Below are positions 1-9,697 of a stretch of 28,796 nucleotides of DNA, piece after piece. The notes under the pieces were generated by a model, which was given only the letters and a program-made list of their open reading frames with translations, was not told the DNA's origin and made no database searches. Made by a program: the position numbers and the translations under genes. The stretch's first letter is position 1. Each line of letters opens with the position of its first letter. Source of the DNA: Nemertoderma westbladi. Lineage: Eukaryota > Xenacoelomorpha > Nemertodermatida > Nemertodermatidae. The stretch covers positions 1-28,796 of the forward strand of contig JAUCBJ010008964.1 of NCBI GenBank assembly GCA_032718475.1. Direction: 5' to 3'.

Positions 1-394
1 GGTAGTTTTATACATTTTCTCTGTATTACATCTCACTATCCCACCATACCGGATATTAATTAACCTTAATGTGTGCCTTCATACTAACAAGTCAAAAGAT
101 ACAATTTATATCTAAATAATAGTAATACTTTCAGTAATCTAGAATATTTCATTAAATTAACTTTTCAAAGAAGAATCTCACAATGATGTGCATGGTATCT
201 AGGATCCGGAAGTTCCTCGATATTACAGTTGTTACCTTCTGTGAGCTTAAATATTACATGGAAAGATAGGCTTATTTTACATAAATTATAATTATACACA
301 AGTTACTACCTTGTCAGAAAATAGCCAACATCGGTTAATAGTTTCTGTAGTACATACAATATTTAGGTAAACAAACACTTACAATTAAACAAAT
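1..394. other. AT-rich 3' flank of the left transporter copy
   Basis: No coding sequence is visible. About 160-260 resembles 8046-8130 downstream of the intact transporter copy: both share a 'ttttcaaagaag' start, a 'tctcacaatg' block and an 'acagttgtt' block ending near 'taagcttaaa' or 'gagcttaaa'. The duplicated segment therefore extends past the stop codons of the two transporter copies. Confidence 0.6.
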
Positions 395-590
395 GTCAGG
401 GTATCTCAGTTGATTGAGCGCCAAGCAGGATATGTATTGGTTGGAAGTTCGAGCCCTGCCAGGGTCCACTCAGCCTTTCATCCCAAAAGTATGATAATAA
501 TATGATAATATACTTATAGTATGTTATAGTATAATGTGGACAGATGATGAACCACAACACCAATAATTAAAATACTAGTATTAGTAGTAA
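395..590 (+). mobile_element. tRNA-derived SINE with RNA polymerase III boxes
   Basis: The head looks like a decayed tRNA. An A-box-like stretch (402-420, tatctcagttgattgagcg) is followed by a B box (447-455, gttcgagcc) at the usual spacing. After the tRNA-like head comes 'cagcctttcatccc' (471-484), which resembles a block I recall just downstream of the tRNA-like head in invertebrate SINEs. The body then becomes AT-rich and ends near 'tagtattagtagtaa', a tail like the (TAG)n tails of the LINEs in this window. No convincing target-site duplication was found, and the 3' limit is approximate. The stems do not pair well enough for a working tRNA. Confidence 0.7.
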
Positions 591-1765
591 TATACAAAGC
601 AAAGTTCAATAAAACAATCAGGGATCACGGTTTACATTTCACCACCTAGCTAACAGGACATCTAAAAGATAATGCAGCCACCAAAGAGAATAAAAAAAGG
701 CAACCCCAACAAACTGAGAAGCGAACAAGTTCTCTGCATTCCAAAATAATCATTGAGAAATCCACCAAAAACGGGACCTATAATGTTTCCAATAGACATT
801 GATATACGAAACATTTGTTGCAGAAGAGATCTGGTGTCAACATTGTCTGGATAGCCACAAACCTTCACAGCCAGTTGCGTTTGTGTTTCCAATGCAGGGG
901 TCATGTATAATACTGTACCAAATCCGAGGAGTGCAAATCCAGTAATAGAAATTGAGAAATCATGAGGTAAACCGAGAAGTTCTGTAGGACCTATTAGTTG
1001 CATTGCTAATGCTACTATCATTACTCCAAATACAATAGGAAAGATAGTTTTCAATTTCTTCATCATTAAACTCATTATTATACCTATGGAGGCATTAATA
1101 CTAGGAGATATCATATATATCCGACCAATATTGTATTGGTTCACATTGTAGGTGTGATGAATGTAGGCAGCATAGTTCGTAACTATAAATTGTGAGAGCA
1201 TAACCCAATATGTGTGCAAAATAAACATAAGAGTTATTGCTGGATTCTTCAGAACCCTAAGTAAGATAAGTTGGTCTGACCTCACCTGTCTTGAATGTAA
1301 GCTGGTGACTCTTTCCAACAGTAAAAGAGTATAATGAGAAATATCAAACCCGATATTATAAATGGGAATTCAAAACCCAAAGCAGCAAAAACTGTAGAAC
1401 CAAATACTGGTGCAACCATGAATCCTATATTGGTGCTAACAAGAGTTAGACTAGCTAATACTGTTCTTTGTGCTGGCCACAATTCCATCAAGAGACTGAA
1501 TGAATACATAAAACTGATATTGAGTCCAAAAGCTTCGATTATACGCAGTGAAAAACGACAAATATATATAATCCACTGTTACTATTAGGGATATATTCTA
1601 CAAACCCAAATGCTAACTGGGAAACAGCTCCAATGATTCCAAATAGACCCAAAGAGATACGAGTTCCCCAATTGTTGATAGAATGAGGGAAAGTGATATA
1701 TATTATAAGTCTCATCATTGAAAAAGTTGAAGGTAATGCACCAATCAGAGTGTTTGACCAACCTC

Positions 1766-1775
1766 GTTCTTCAAC
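1766..1775. repeat. Left target-site duplication of the LINE
   Basis: The 10-mer gttcttcaac directly precedes the LINE 5' end and is repeated exactly at its 3' end (4176-4185). The uninterrupted paralogue has it once, at 9418-9427, which proves the empty-site state. Confidence 0.9.
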
Positions 1776-1799
1776 CCCAAGCACTGAACTGGAAAGCTA

Positions 1800-2762
1800 T
1801 GGACTCATAGTGGACCCAGTGGTCACAAGTCCCAGATAGACCATATTCTGTTTCGTAGGAAATACAGGAGCTCTATACAAGACTGTAATGCATTTACACT
1901 TCGACCCTTCTCCAGTGATCACCGCCTTATTGTGGCCAAGGTAAGACTTAGTCTGCGTGATAGCAGAATAATGAAATCTGCCTTGCCCCGACATGACTGG
2001 TCCTCTCTGTTGCAACAGCCAAGTGTGAGATCCAGCTTCACACTACAGCTGAGCAACAGGTATGAGGCTCTTGCCTCTGAGGCGGCAGATCACTGTGAGG
2101 GCTATACTGCCTTTACAGAAGCAGTTAAGTTAGCAGCTGCAGAAACAGTTCCTGTGTACCCTCGAAACAGGAAAGGGGCCCCCTGGACTGACAACAAAAT
2201 TCAGAAGTGCCGAAATGACCTTCATAAGGCGCAGAAAGAGTCCCGACTCAAACAGACTATAGCGGCCAAGAATGCAGTTAAGGCTGCATCTAGGTCCCTG
2301 AACAGGCAGTACTCTGTTAATCTACAGGAGCTAATAAACCAACAGGTTGATGCCATCAATGATGCTGACAACAGCAGGCAATCATCCCAGGCATGGAAAT
2401 CTATCAACTTGCTTACTGGGCGGAAAAGCCAACCAACCACCAAGGTTAAGGCTGAATCACCAGCAGATCGCCTCAATGGTTGGAAAGCCCACTTTGAAAA
2501 GCTCCTCAATAATGACAGGGTATTGCCTGATAACTTTATAGAAGTAAAAGTGTCTGAGTCTGTACTCCCAGATATTCCCATTGGCGATATCTCCTTTGCA
2601 GAAGTGAAGGCTGCTGCAAAGAGCATTAAGACCAATCGTGCCAGTGGAGTAGATGGTATTCCCCCTGAGGTCTTTAAAATACCTGAGTGTTTAAAGCTCA
2701 TCTATCCCATCATAGTAGACATGTACCGAACAACAAGTCCCACAAGAAATGAAAACAAATAA
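1800..2762 (+). pseudogene. LINE polyprotein, endonuclease end and linker (frame-broken)
   Basis: The open frame runs from about 1788 (just after a TGA at 1785-1787) to a TAA at 2760-2762. The beginning carries the last endonuclease motifs (QIDHI, then SDHR). An ATG is not needed because the element is truncated: the apparent start at 1932 is a GTG inside the domain. The rest is a basic linker followed by the start of the polymerase domain ('NRASGVDGIPPEVFK'). The reading frame breaks near 2730-2735, where the matching sequence continues one base over in the frame of the next entry. Such a slip is expected of decay after insertion. Programmed frameshifting is possible but there is no clear slippery heptamer. 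Confidence 0.8.
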
Positions 2763-4131
2763 GTTGGTGCCAGTTCCCAAGAAGGGCAACCTAACACTCT
2801 ATGGTTCTTTTCGTGGAATCGCCTTGATCTCGATTGCTGCAAAGCTATACAATAGGATTCTATTAAATCGCATCAGGGATCCCATTGAGAGACTGCTCCG
2901 TGGAAATCAGAATGGGTTCCGTAAAGGTTGTGGGACCATGGAGCCCATTTTGGCACTTAGAAGGATAATTCAAGAATTAACCAAAAAGAAAGACAGGCAT
3001 CTGGCTGTTATCTTTGTTGACTTCTTCAAGGCCTTTGATTCAGTCTCTCGCTCACGTATGTTCAGCATACTTTCATTATATGGGATTCCTGATGAAATCA
3101 TTGCAGCAATAAGATCAGTATACGATGGTTCGACAACATTTGTGTCTACTGTTGATGGTGACACAGAACCATTTGAAGTGTTATGGGGCGTCCTCCAAGG
3201 AGACACACTTGCACCATTCTTGTTCATTATTGTGGTTGACTATGTTCTACGCATGTCCTTAGATCATCATAATGATGATAGGGTGATGATAACTCCACCT
3301 ACTGGCTCCAGAAGTCGAGGAAATCCTGCCAAGTACCTAACTGATCTAGACTTTGCTGATGACTTAGGAGTACTCTCAGAATCACTAGAGGGAGCCCAAC
3401 GGCTCCTCAGCTCATTAGAACATGCTGCTTCTAGTGTTGGTCTTTTTATTAACTCCAGAAAGACCAAAATTTTGACAGTTAACTTTGAAAGTCCTCAGCA
3501 AGTCTCTGATCGGTTGAGCATAAGCTCAAAGGATGGAATGCTTGAGCATGTGGACGACTTCTGTTACCTGGGATCATGGATCCGGAAGTCAGGTGAGGAC
3601 CATCGAATACATAAGGGAAAGGCATGGGCAGCCTTGAATAGGCTTTCCAGGATTTGGAAGTCACCGAGAATTAATCGGAAACTTAAGGTCCGATTATTTA
3701 GAGCAACAGTAGTTCCAGTACTCCTCTACGGGAGTCCATGCTGGGCTCTAACTGCTGAGGACACCAAATCTCTGGATGGCACATTCACAAGAATGCTACG
3801 CCGGGTTCATTGTGTCAAGTACAATGCACACATCTCCAACCAGACACTATATAACATTGGAGGTGTCTCATTGGTTCCCCCAAGCTTAACACTAGAACGA
3901 AATCGCCTCCGCTTTGCAGGACATTGCTTTCGCCGTGAGGACCAGCCAGTGCATAATCTTCTACTTTGGCAGCCTCATGGAGTGAATAAGCATGGTGGAC
4001 AGCCCATGACTTTCTTGAGACGCATCTTAAAGGACACTGGCCTTGAAGATGCGGATGATCTAGCAAATGTCATGGGTGATAGGGAGTTGTGGCGGTGCAA
4101 TTTTGTTGACAAGCCGGCACAGCATTCTTAA
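2749..4131 (+). pseudogene. LINE reverse transcriptase, main part
   Basis: 460 residues of non-LTR reverse transcriptase. The catalytic motif A 'FVDFFKAFD' lies near 3013-3039, the 'GVLQGDTLAPFLF' block follows at about 3187, and motif C is FADD (3352-3363), so the catalytic aspartates are present. After the fingers/palm comes the thumb and the usual C-terminal region with 'DFCYLGSW', 'LKVRLFRATVVPVLLYG', 'RLRFAGHCFR' and 'GDRELWR'. The frame is open throughout, but the upstream frame break and the missing 5' end make the copy non-autonomous. The ATG at 2749 is only an internal methionine, because homologous sequence continues upstream of it in the same frame. In live elements this enzyme nicks the target DNA and primes cDNA synthesis from the 3' tail. 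Confidence 0.85.
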
Positions 4132-4175
4132 AAATGCAGCTGCAATGCAGAATGCCGATCCTAGTAGTAGTAGTA

Positions 4176-4185
4176 GTTCTTCAAC
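4176..4185. repeat. Right target-site duplication of the LINE
   Basis: Exact repeat of gttcttcaac, directly following the (TAG)n tail. It restores the transporter sequence 'acaattgggaagaa' seen in the intact copy at 9428. Confidence 0.9.
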
Positions 4186-4356
4186 AACAATTGGGAAGAA
4201 AGTCTCTAATAGACTCTGACACCAACCTATTATCATTTGATATACAAGCAGCATGATCACTAACATATAAAGTCTCCCGACCTTTCGGAGTCCATTTTTA
4301 CATGAACGCCTTATATTCATTGAACTTGACTTTATGGGGGCCTCTTCATCTGACAT

Positions 4357-5170
4357 CTTCTATACTAGGTATATATATAACTAAGGTAAGTCTAAGGTAA
4401 ATCACTTGTTATTTATTATACTTCCTACTGCAAATGTAGTCTCTATCAATATTTATTTATTTGTATATTTATTTATATGTATATAGGTGAACTCATCTGA
4501 AGCAATAGGTCGTCCATCAATGAAAGTTATATCAATCGACGCAGCTCAACAAAATTTTCGAAAAAATTGTTAAAGTGTCTTTTTATAATTCGAAAAATAG
4601 GCTCATAACAAGAAAATAGCCATATAGACTCAATGATAGAAACACCAGCTGGTGCGGATACGCCCAAACTGCAGAGAAGTATATTACTTGCCCAGTTTTA
4701 GTAAGGTTGTGTTTACTCACTCACACTATGACATACAGTAATCAAACATTAACTGTTAGTTTATAATGTAGTAGCCCGTCAGCTGAATAGCTCTTCCCAG
4801 TGAATCCTATGGGGATATCTATAAGGTTACTCACTGGTGTGTTAGGTGGTAGGCCAGCTGAATGAATTATAAGCACACGACCGTCATCTAATGGGTCAGG
4901 CCCGCCTAATAATGCTCCTCTACAGCCAACTCTCTATGTATTCGTTTGCCACAGCTGTCAATTAATGTTTATATATATTTAATTTCGCGATAAAATAATG
5001 TCAAAAAACTAAATATATCGAATACTACACAGAATCGATCTGAAATTTTGTAACGCGATTATGATCACCAAAGCAATGTACTTGCAAAATTTAATCAAAA
5101 AAGCTAGGTGGGAAGTGTACGAAACTGCAATTCCGGTATGTGGATAGCTATATAGATAGCTGTTTGCTTT
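4357..5170. other. Intergenic: duplicated 5' flank, then unassigned DNA
   Basis: 4366-4500 resembles 9603-9670 upstream of the intact transporter: both have a TATA-like run, 'gatcacttg/aatcacttg' and 'atttatatgta..atatggtgaa'. The duplication therefore includes possible promoter DNA. From 4500 to 5170 no gene is recognised. Confidence 0.5.
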
Positions 5171-5432
5171 CATTGCTTTCGCCATGGGGACCAGCCAGTG
5201 CATAATCTTGTGCATTGGCAGCCTCATGGAGAGAATAAGCATGGTGGACAGCCCATGACTTTCTTGAGACGCATCTCAAAGGACACTGGCCTTGAAGATG
5301 CGGATGATCTAGCAAATGTCATGGGTGATAGTTAGTTGTGGTGATGCAATTTTGTCGAAAAGCCGGCACAGCATTCTTTAAAATGCAGCTGCAATGCAGC
5401 ATGCCGATCCTAGTAGTAGTAGTAGTAGTAGT
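5171..5432 (+). mobile_element. Short 3' fragment of the same LINE family
   Basis: From 'cattgctttcgcc' onward it closely matches 3922-4175 of the large LINE, including the last coding part ('GCGGATGATCTAGCAAATG'), the 'aagccggcacagcattctt' 3' region and a longer tail of about seven TAG units (5412-5432). A TAG in place of the GAG codon after 'ggtgatag' and small indels show it is dead. It is a severely 5'-truncated insertion, typical of target-primed reverse transcription. The flanks share 'tatataga', but a target-site duplication is not convincing. Confidence 0.88.
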
Positions 5433-5695
5433 ATATAGAAAGATATATATCCCTCATTGAAAATTTTTTCTGACAGTAACTATCCCTGCTCATTAAGCGG
5501 GCTCCTAATAATTATTGAGTCGCTTCAGTGTAGGGTGAATACAGTCCTACCAATAGGGTTGGTGTGCGAAAAAAATGTTGGGCTAGAAACAATCGGATAA
5601 GGGTTAAGAAGGTGTCCTGAATCGAGTGGTGGGGTTTTTTTTGTAAAAACATGTGGAAACGGTCGAGACAGCGGGTTTAATAAGCCCAGGAAGCT
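5433..5695. other. Unassigned intergenic DNA
   Basis: No gene, tRNA or clear repeat was found here. An 8-T run lies near 5635. Confidence 0.4.
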
Positions 5696-7085
5696 AATTC
5701 TGAAAATCGGCTGTGATTGGCCTCTTAGTGCTCTGATAATTTCTTATATTAGTATCTATGGAGGGTGATTTTAGATCCATTCAAATACACATTTAATCTG
5801 AATCATTTCACACGTGGCTTATAGCAATTAAAAGTGGAGAGTCTTACGCGTCTTTTAACACTCCAATTACATAAATTCATGATCATGAACATTGATAAAA
5901 TACTGTTTGCAATTTTGCAAACTTGGTAGATTGTCTGACCACATATGCAAGCACTCAACCACTCAGCCCTATCTACTTATTACATTGCAGTATCGGAGTA
6001 GGCCTATTGCTGTATTGTTGCTTAAGTTCATTAAGTTGAGTAAACCTACCTACCGACAGAAAATGTTCATCACGTGTTGGTGTTCAACCCACTGGTGGAC
6101 ACCAATGTGGCGATGTTGATTGACGCCACTTATTTCCACCACGAGGCGAGGAAGTGCCGGAAATACGAGGAGAGATTATGCGAGGTGGAACACTCCACCT
6201 TCACTCCCTTAATCTTCTCTGCTTTCAGCGGAATGGCACCAGCTGCCCATCAGTTTGTCAAACGACTGGTGGTGAAGTTGTCCAACAAACGGTAGGTTCC
6301 CTATCCTGAGTGCGTCTCATGGGTACGTCAGCGAATCAGTTTCTCCCTCAGGTCGTCCTTAATGTGTTTACGCGAGTACCATTCGGCTGCTAGGTGACCG
6401 GTGCAGGAGGCAGTCAGCGACTCATCGATCCAGTTGGCTAACGCGGACTCAGACCCTGGGGTGTTGGCGCAGTTCGGTAGGGTAGGGTAGTACAGTAGTA
6501 TGCTCCATACACCATAGAGACAGTTTCTGTGTTGGGGGCATGCAAAGGATTTTATTTTAAATTTTTACAATAAAATACATTTGTTGCCTAGTAACGTCAG
6601 CTGGTGGTGGGTATTGTTTAACATTATCTGAATTTTATAAGGTTTTTATTATCTATGTAAATAAATGAGACTTATGAGGTTAAAAAAACCTACTGATGTA
6701 CCACTCTTACACTACCACTGACTGGTACACATTTCAACTTAATGAACTTAAAGCTGCAATACAACAATACTCTGATACTGCAATGCAATAGGTGTATTGT
6801 ATAGGGCTGATTGGTTGATTGGCTTACAAACTGGTCATGCAATCTGCGAGTTTATAATTGTGAATGGATTCATTTTATCAATGTTCATCACCATGAATTT
6901 AATTAATTGTAGTGTCAAAAGACGTGCAAGACTCTCCCCTTTCAATTGTAATAAGCCACGTGTGCTAATGTGTATTTGAATGGATCTAAAATCACCCTCC
7001 ATAGAAACCAATATAAGAAATTATCAGAGCACTTTGTAATGACATCAAATCTGTAGCAGCCAATCACAGCCGATTATCAAAATAG
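5696..7085. mobile_element. Inverted-repeat element with ~360-bp arms
   Basis: The left arm (about 5696-6060) and the reverse complement of the right arm (about 6718-7085) align along their length. Shared blocks include 'atcggctgtgattggc' at the outer ends, 'tgctctgataatttcttat', 'tctatggagggtgatttta', 'gatccattcaaatacaca', 'acacgtggcttat' and 'gttcattaagttga' at the inner ends. The arms differ by substitutions and small indels, for example an 'aatctgaatcatt' insertion in the left arm. The layout fits a long-TIR nonautonomous DNA transposon (foldback or MITE-like). It could also be two inverted copies of one repeat. No target-site duplication was identified. Confidence 0.7.
6070..6397 (+). 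pseudogene. C-terminal fragment of an invertebrate retroelement polyprotein
   Basis: This sits in the spacer between the two inverted arms. The frame reads 'NPLVDTN', then 'YEERLCEVEHSTFTPLIFSA' and 'MAPAAHQFVKRL', hits a TAG at 6293-6295, and continues in the same frame as 'RISFSLRSSLMCLREYHSA' to a TGA at 6395-6397. The order 'R-EVEH-TFTPL-FS-GGM...A..F.KRL...SFSL.RS..MCLR' recalls a segment I know from the C-terminal ends of reverse-transcriptase polyproteins in cnidarians and other invertebrates. It has no start of its own and is interrupted, so it is a relic. The family name is from memory of that motif pattern only. Confidence 0.6.
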
Positions 7086-7790
7086 ATAGACCTGAAAATA
7101 CTACCTGATTCCTTGAATGTCCGCAATATACCTCCTCATGGCCTCCCATTTGTCAATACCATCATCTGCTGCCACTGGGCTCAACCCTACTGTACTTGGC
7201 CGTCTTTAACAACTTCCAATCACAACCGCAAATGAAAGGGTTGTGTATTAACCATGAACCATCACGGCCACAATGATTAAGTATAAACTCTAACTACTAA
7301 TTTAGTTTATGTATTATTATTATTTTTATATTTCTATAGCGCCAAATTTACATGAAAACACCCTGTGGTGCTGAAACTTCTTTTCAACTCTTAAAGTTTC
7401 GATTTAAAAAGATCCAAGCTGGCACCCTATTCTTTCCGGTAATTCGTGATGAAAACATCACAGATAGCAGGGCAGTGCAATTCAAACCAAACCTAAGCAG
7501 TGAAACTAAATCAACTTTGTGGGGCGAGTCAAAACTTCGAGCCATCAGCGAAATGTTATAATTATACTATGGCCGTTTTCTAAAAGTGTGTGTGTCAGTC
7601 TGTGTGTTGGAAGCCATAATTGTCTTCACTCGTGTTATTATTATTTGCAATTAAGGTAATATATCAATACAAACTAAATTTCATGTTGACGTCATATCTA
7701 TCTTTTAGCCTATCTTTTACTTTCCTGCAATGGGCACAGGCGCGGTACTCTACTCCACAGTGTATTCTCCTGCAATAAAGCAATAATTTT
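7086..7790. other. Intergenic DNA with one unrecognised open frame
   Basis: A 69-codon open frame at 7352-7561 (MKTPCGAETSFQLLKF...) follows an AT-rich stretch ending 'tatagcgccaaatttacatg'. It resembles no family I know and has no visible gene context. A short (GT)n-like stretch lies near 7588-7606. Confidence 0.3.
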
Positions 7791-7916
7791 GCCGAAACGC
7801 AACCTTTTGCCGAAACGCAACTTTTTTGCCGAAACGCGACTTTTTTTGTCGAAACCCATCTTTTTTGTCAAAACGCAACTTTTTTTGCCGAAACGCGACT
7901 GTTTCCGAAACGCGAT
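7791..7916. repeat. Minisatellite of ~18-20-bp 'ccgaaacgcnac-T(n)' units
   Basis: Seven imperfect units, each with a 'CCGAAACGC' core and a T4-T7 spacer: six follow one another regularly and the last ('ccgaaacgcgatgac') is partial. The unit length varies with the T-run, consistent with slippage. Apparent open frames here on either strand are artefacts of the repeat. Confidence 0.85.
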
Positions 7917-7925
7917 GACACCAGT

Positions 7926-7950
7926 CCCCCCCCCCCCCCCCCCCCCCCCC
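7926..7950. repeat. Poly-C tract (25 C)
   Basis: An uninterrupted run of C directly downstream of the GAAACGC minisatellite. Confidence 0.95.
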
Positions 7951-8290
7951 AACCCTGCCAATAAAAATAAATCAAATACAAACATGGACAATATTGAAAT
8001 TATGATGATCTGTTATTTATTGTTTGTTAATTTTTATGATGATTCAATCGGTTTTCAAAGAAGATTCTCACAATGTTGTGCACATTGATAATGGATAATA
8101 CAGTTGTTTGTTACTTTCTGTAAGCTTAAACGAAAATGATTTTTACACAAATATGAATGCACAAATGACCACCGTTTCAGTATCCTGCCACCAGTTTAGT
8201 TTCAGTATTACATACAATATCAAGACAACCAAAATAGCAAGATAAACCATACACAATGAAATTAAATAATACTTTAAAAGAAAAAGCCAC

Positions 8291-9598
8291 CTAGCCAACA
8301 CGAAATCTAAAAGCAAACACAGACACTAAAGAGATAAGAAATGGTAACCCCAACAGACTGAGAATCGAACAAGTTGTTTGCACCCCAAAATTATCATTGA
8401 GATATCCACCAAAAACGGGACCTATAATAACTCCAATAGACATTGATATACGAAACATTTGTTGCAGAAGAGATCTGGTGTCAACATTGTCTGGATAGCC
8501 ACAAACCTTCACAGCCAGTTGCGTTTGCATTTCCAATGCAGGGGTTTGGTATAATGCTGAACCGCATCCAATGAATGCAAATCCAGTAATAGAAATTGAG
8601 AGATAATGAGGTAAACCGAGAAGTTCTGTAGGACCTATTAGTTGCATTGCTAATGCTACTATCATTACTCCAAATACAATAGGAAATATAGTTTTCACTT
8701 TATTCATCATTAAACTCAAGATTATACCTATGGAGGCATTAATACTAGGAGATATCATATATATCCGACCAATATTGTACTGGTTCACATTATAAGTATG
8801 ATGAATGTAGGCAGCAAAGTTCGTAACTATAAATGATGAGCTCATGACCCAATATGTGTGCAAAATAAACATAAGAGTTACTGCTGGATTTTTCAGAACA
8901 CCAACATAAGTTGGTCTGCCTTCATTAGATTCACATCTATCTTTAATGTAAGCTGGTGACTCTTTCCAACAGTAAAAGAGTATAATGAGAAATATAAAAC
9001 CCGATATTATAAATGGGAATTCAAAACCCAAAGCAGCAAAAACTGTAGAACCAAATACTGGAGCAACCAAGAATCCTATATTGGTGCTAACAAGAGTTAG
9101 ACTAGCTAATACTGTTCTTTGTGCTGGCCACACTTCCATCAATATACTGAATGAATACATAAAACTGATGTTGAGACCAACAGCTTCGATGATGCGAAGT
9201 GAAAAACAAACAAATATATATAATCCACTGTTACTATTAGGGATATATTCTACAAACCCAAATGCTAACTGGGAAACAGCTCCAATGATTCCAAATAGAC
9301 CCAACGAGATACGAGTTCCCCAATTGTTAATAGAATGAGTACAAGTAATGTATATTATAAGTCTTGACATTGAAAACGTTGAAAGTAATGCACCAATCAG
9401 AGTCTTTGACCAACCTCGTTCTTCAACAACAATTGGGAAGAAGGTCTCTAATAGACTCTGACACCACCCTGGTATAATTTGATACAATAGCAACATGGCC
9501 ACTAAAATATAAAGTCTCCCGCCATTTTGGAGACCATTTTTATATGAACGACTTATATTCATTGGACTTGACTTTATAGGAGCATCTTCATCTGACAT
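8291..9598 (-). CDS. SLC18B1-like major facilitator superfamily transporter
   Basis: Intact 435-residue membrane protein in one exon, with ATG at 9598-9596. About twelve hydrophobic segments can be read in two halves: for example residues 30-46, 97-115 and 194-211 in the first, and 240-256, 303-320 and 385-400 in the second. A hydrophilic loop (about 212-235, 'ESPAYIKDRCESNEGRPT') lies between them. The MFS-type 'GPVFGGYL' (393-400) in a late helix and 'GYPDNVDTRSLLQQMFRIS' resemble the animal SLC18B1 (vesicular polyamine transporter) and related SLC18/SLC16 proteins. Family placement is by motif likeness; the substrate is unknown. Length is close to the ~450 residues usual for SLC18B1. There are no introns, whereas vertebrate SLC18B1 has many, so retro-copying or intron loss is possible. 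A TATA-like 'atatataa' lies about 55 bp upstream of the ATG on the minus strand. A broken tandem paralogue lies at 662-4356. Confidence 0.85.
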   Translation of the reverse strand: MSDEDAPIKSSPMNISRSYKNGLQNGGRLYILVAMLLLYQIIPGWCQSLLETFFPIVVEERGWSKTLIGALLSTFSMSRLIIYITCTHSINNWGTRISLGLFGIIGAVSQLAFGFVEYIPNSNSGLYIFVCFSLRIIEAVGLNISFMYSFSILMEVWPAQRTVLASLTLVSTNIGFLVAPVFGSTVFAALGFEFPFIISGFIFLIILFYCWKESPAYIKDRCESNEGRPTYVGVLKNPAVTLMFILHTYWVMSSSFIVTNFAAYIHHTYNVNQYNIGRIYMISPSINASIGIILSLMMNKVKTIFPIVFGVMIVALAMQLIGPTELLGLPHYLSISITGFAFIGCGSALYQTPALEMQTQLAVKVCGYPDNVDTRSLLQQMFRISMSIGVIIGPVFGGYLNDNFGVQTTCSILSLLGLPFLISLVSVFAFRFRVG

Positions 9599-9653
9599 GT
9601 TATATATTATGTGTATAAACCACTACAGTAGATCACTTGATATTTATATGTAT

Positions 9654-9661
9654 TTATATAT
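9654..9661 (-). promoter_or_regulatory. Possible TATA box of the intact transporter
   Basis: An AT-rich 'atatataa' sequence (minus strand) lies about 55 bp upstream of the start codon. In such AT-rich DNA this is weak evidence. Confidence 0.3.
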
Positions 9662-9697
9662 GGTGAATTGAACCAAATATGTATGTGAAAATGATAA

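Larger units (their letters stand above)
1776..4175 (+). mobile_element. 5'-truncated APE-type LINE (RTE/CR1-like) inserted in transporter copy
   Basis: A non-LTR retrotransposon lacking its 5' part, bounded by perfect 10-bp duplications and ending in a short (TAG)n tail (4162-4176). Coding sequence enters within the C-terminal end of an apurinic-type endonuclease (QIDHI at 1833-1847, SDHR at 1914-1925), passes through a linker and a reverse transcriptase, and ends at a stop near 4129. The 3' end follows about 45 nt later. The 3' trinucleotide tail and the 'GVLQGDTLAP' style of the polymerase suit the RTE/CR1-like group, but the clade is not certain. It lies antisense to the host pseudogene. 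Confidence 0.9.
662..4356 (-). pseudogene. SLC18B1-like MFS transporter pseudogene, split by a LINE
   Basis: This is a broken paralogue of the intact transporter at 8291-9598. The start (ATG at 4356-4354) and the first ~57 residues lie at 4356-4176, and the rest resumes at 1775 and runs to about 662. Between them is a 2.4-kb LINE in the opposite orientation. Beyond the insertion there are further breaks. One base is missing near 1556 relative to the paralogue (gtgaaaaacgac versus gtgaaaaacaaac), which shifts the frame after the 'SGLYIFV' segment. A messy indel near 1265-1300 follows 'ESPAYIQDR'. The C-terminus also diverges after 'SLLGLPF'. Remaining segments are highly similar to the intact copy, including the 'GYPDNVDTRSLLQQMFRIS' block. 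It cannot encode a 12-helix transporter. The high similarity suggests a recent duplication or gene conversion, with inactivation afterwards. Confidence 0.88.

Noticed and set aside
395-470. A functional tRNA gene
   Set aside because: The A and B boxes are present, but the acceptor, anticodon and T stems do not pair properly and the sequence continues into a SINE body.
1334-1588. Plus-strand open frame opposite the transporter pseudogene (and its twin at 8985-9338)
   Set aside because: It is antisense to conserved transporter coding sequence, and the same shadow appears at the same place in both copies.
2222-2701. 159-codon minus-strand open frame inside the LINE
   Set aside because: Antisense shadow of the LINE linker and polymerase coding sequence; no features of its own.
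2725-2765. Programmed ribosomal frameshift in the LINE
   Set aside because: No slippery heptamer or pseudoknot was seen, and the copy is already truncated, so a simple indel is the cheaper explanation.
5148-5445. Target-site duplication 'tatataga' around the short LINE fragment
   Set aside because: The two matches are not adjacent to the element ends, and the word is common in AT-rich DNA.
7710-8088. Open frames of 93 and 99 codons over the minisatellite and poly-C
   Set aside because: They consist of repeat-encoded residues and a poly-Gly or poly-Pro run; no real protein signal.
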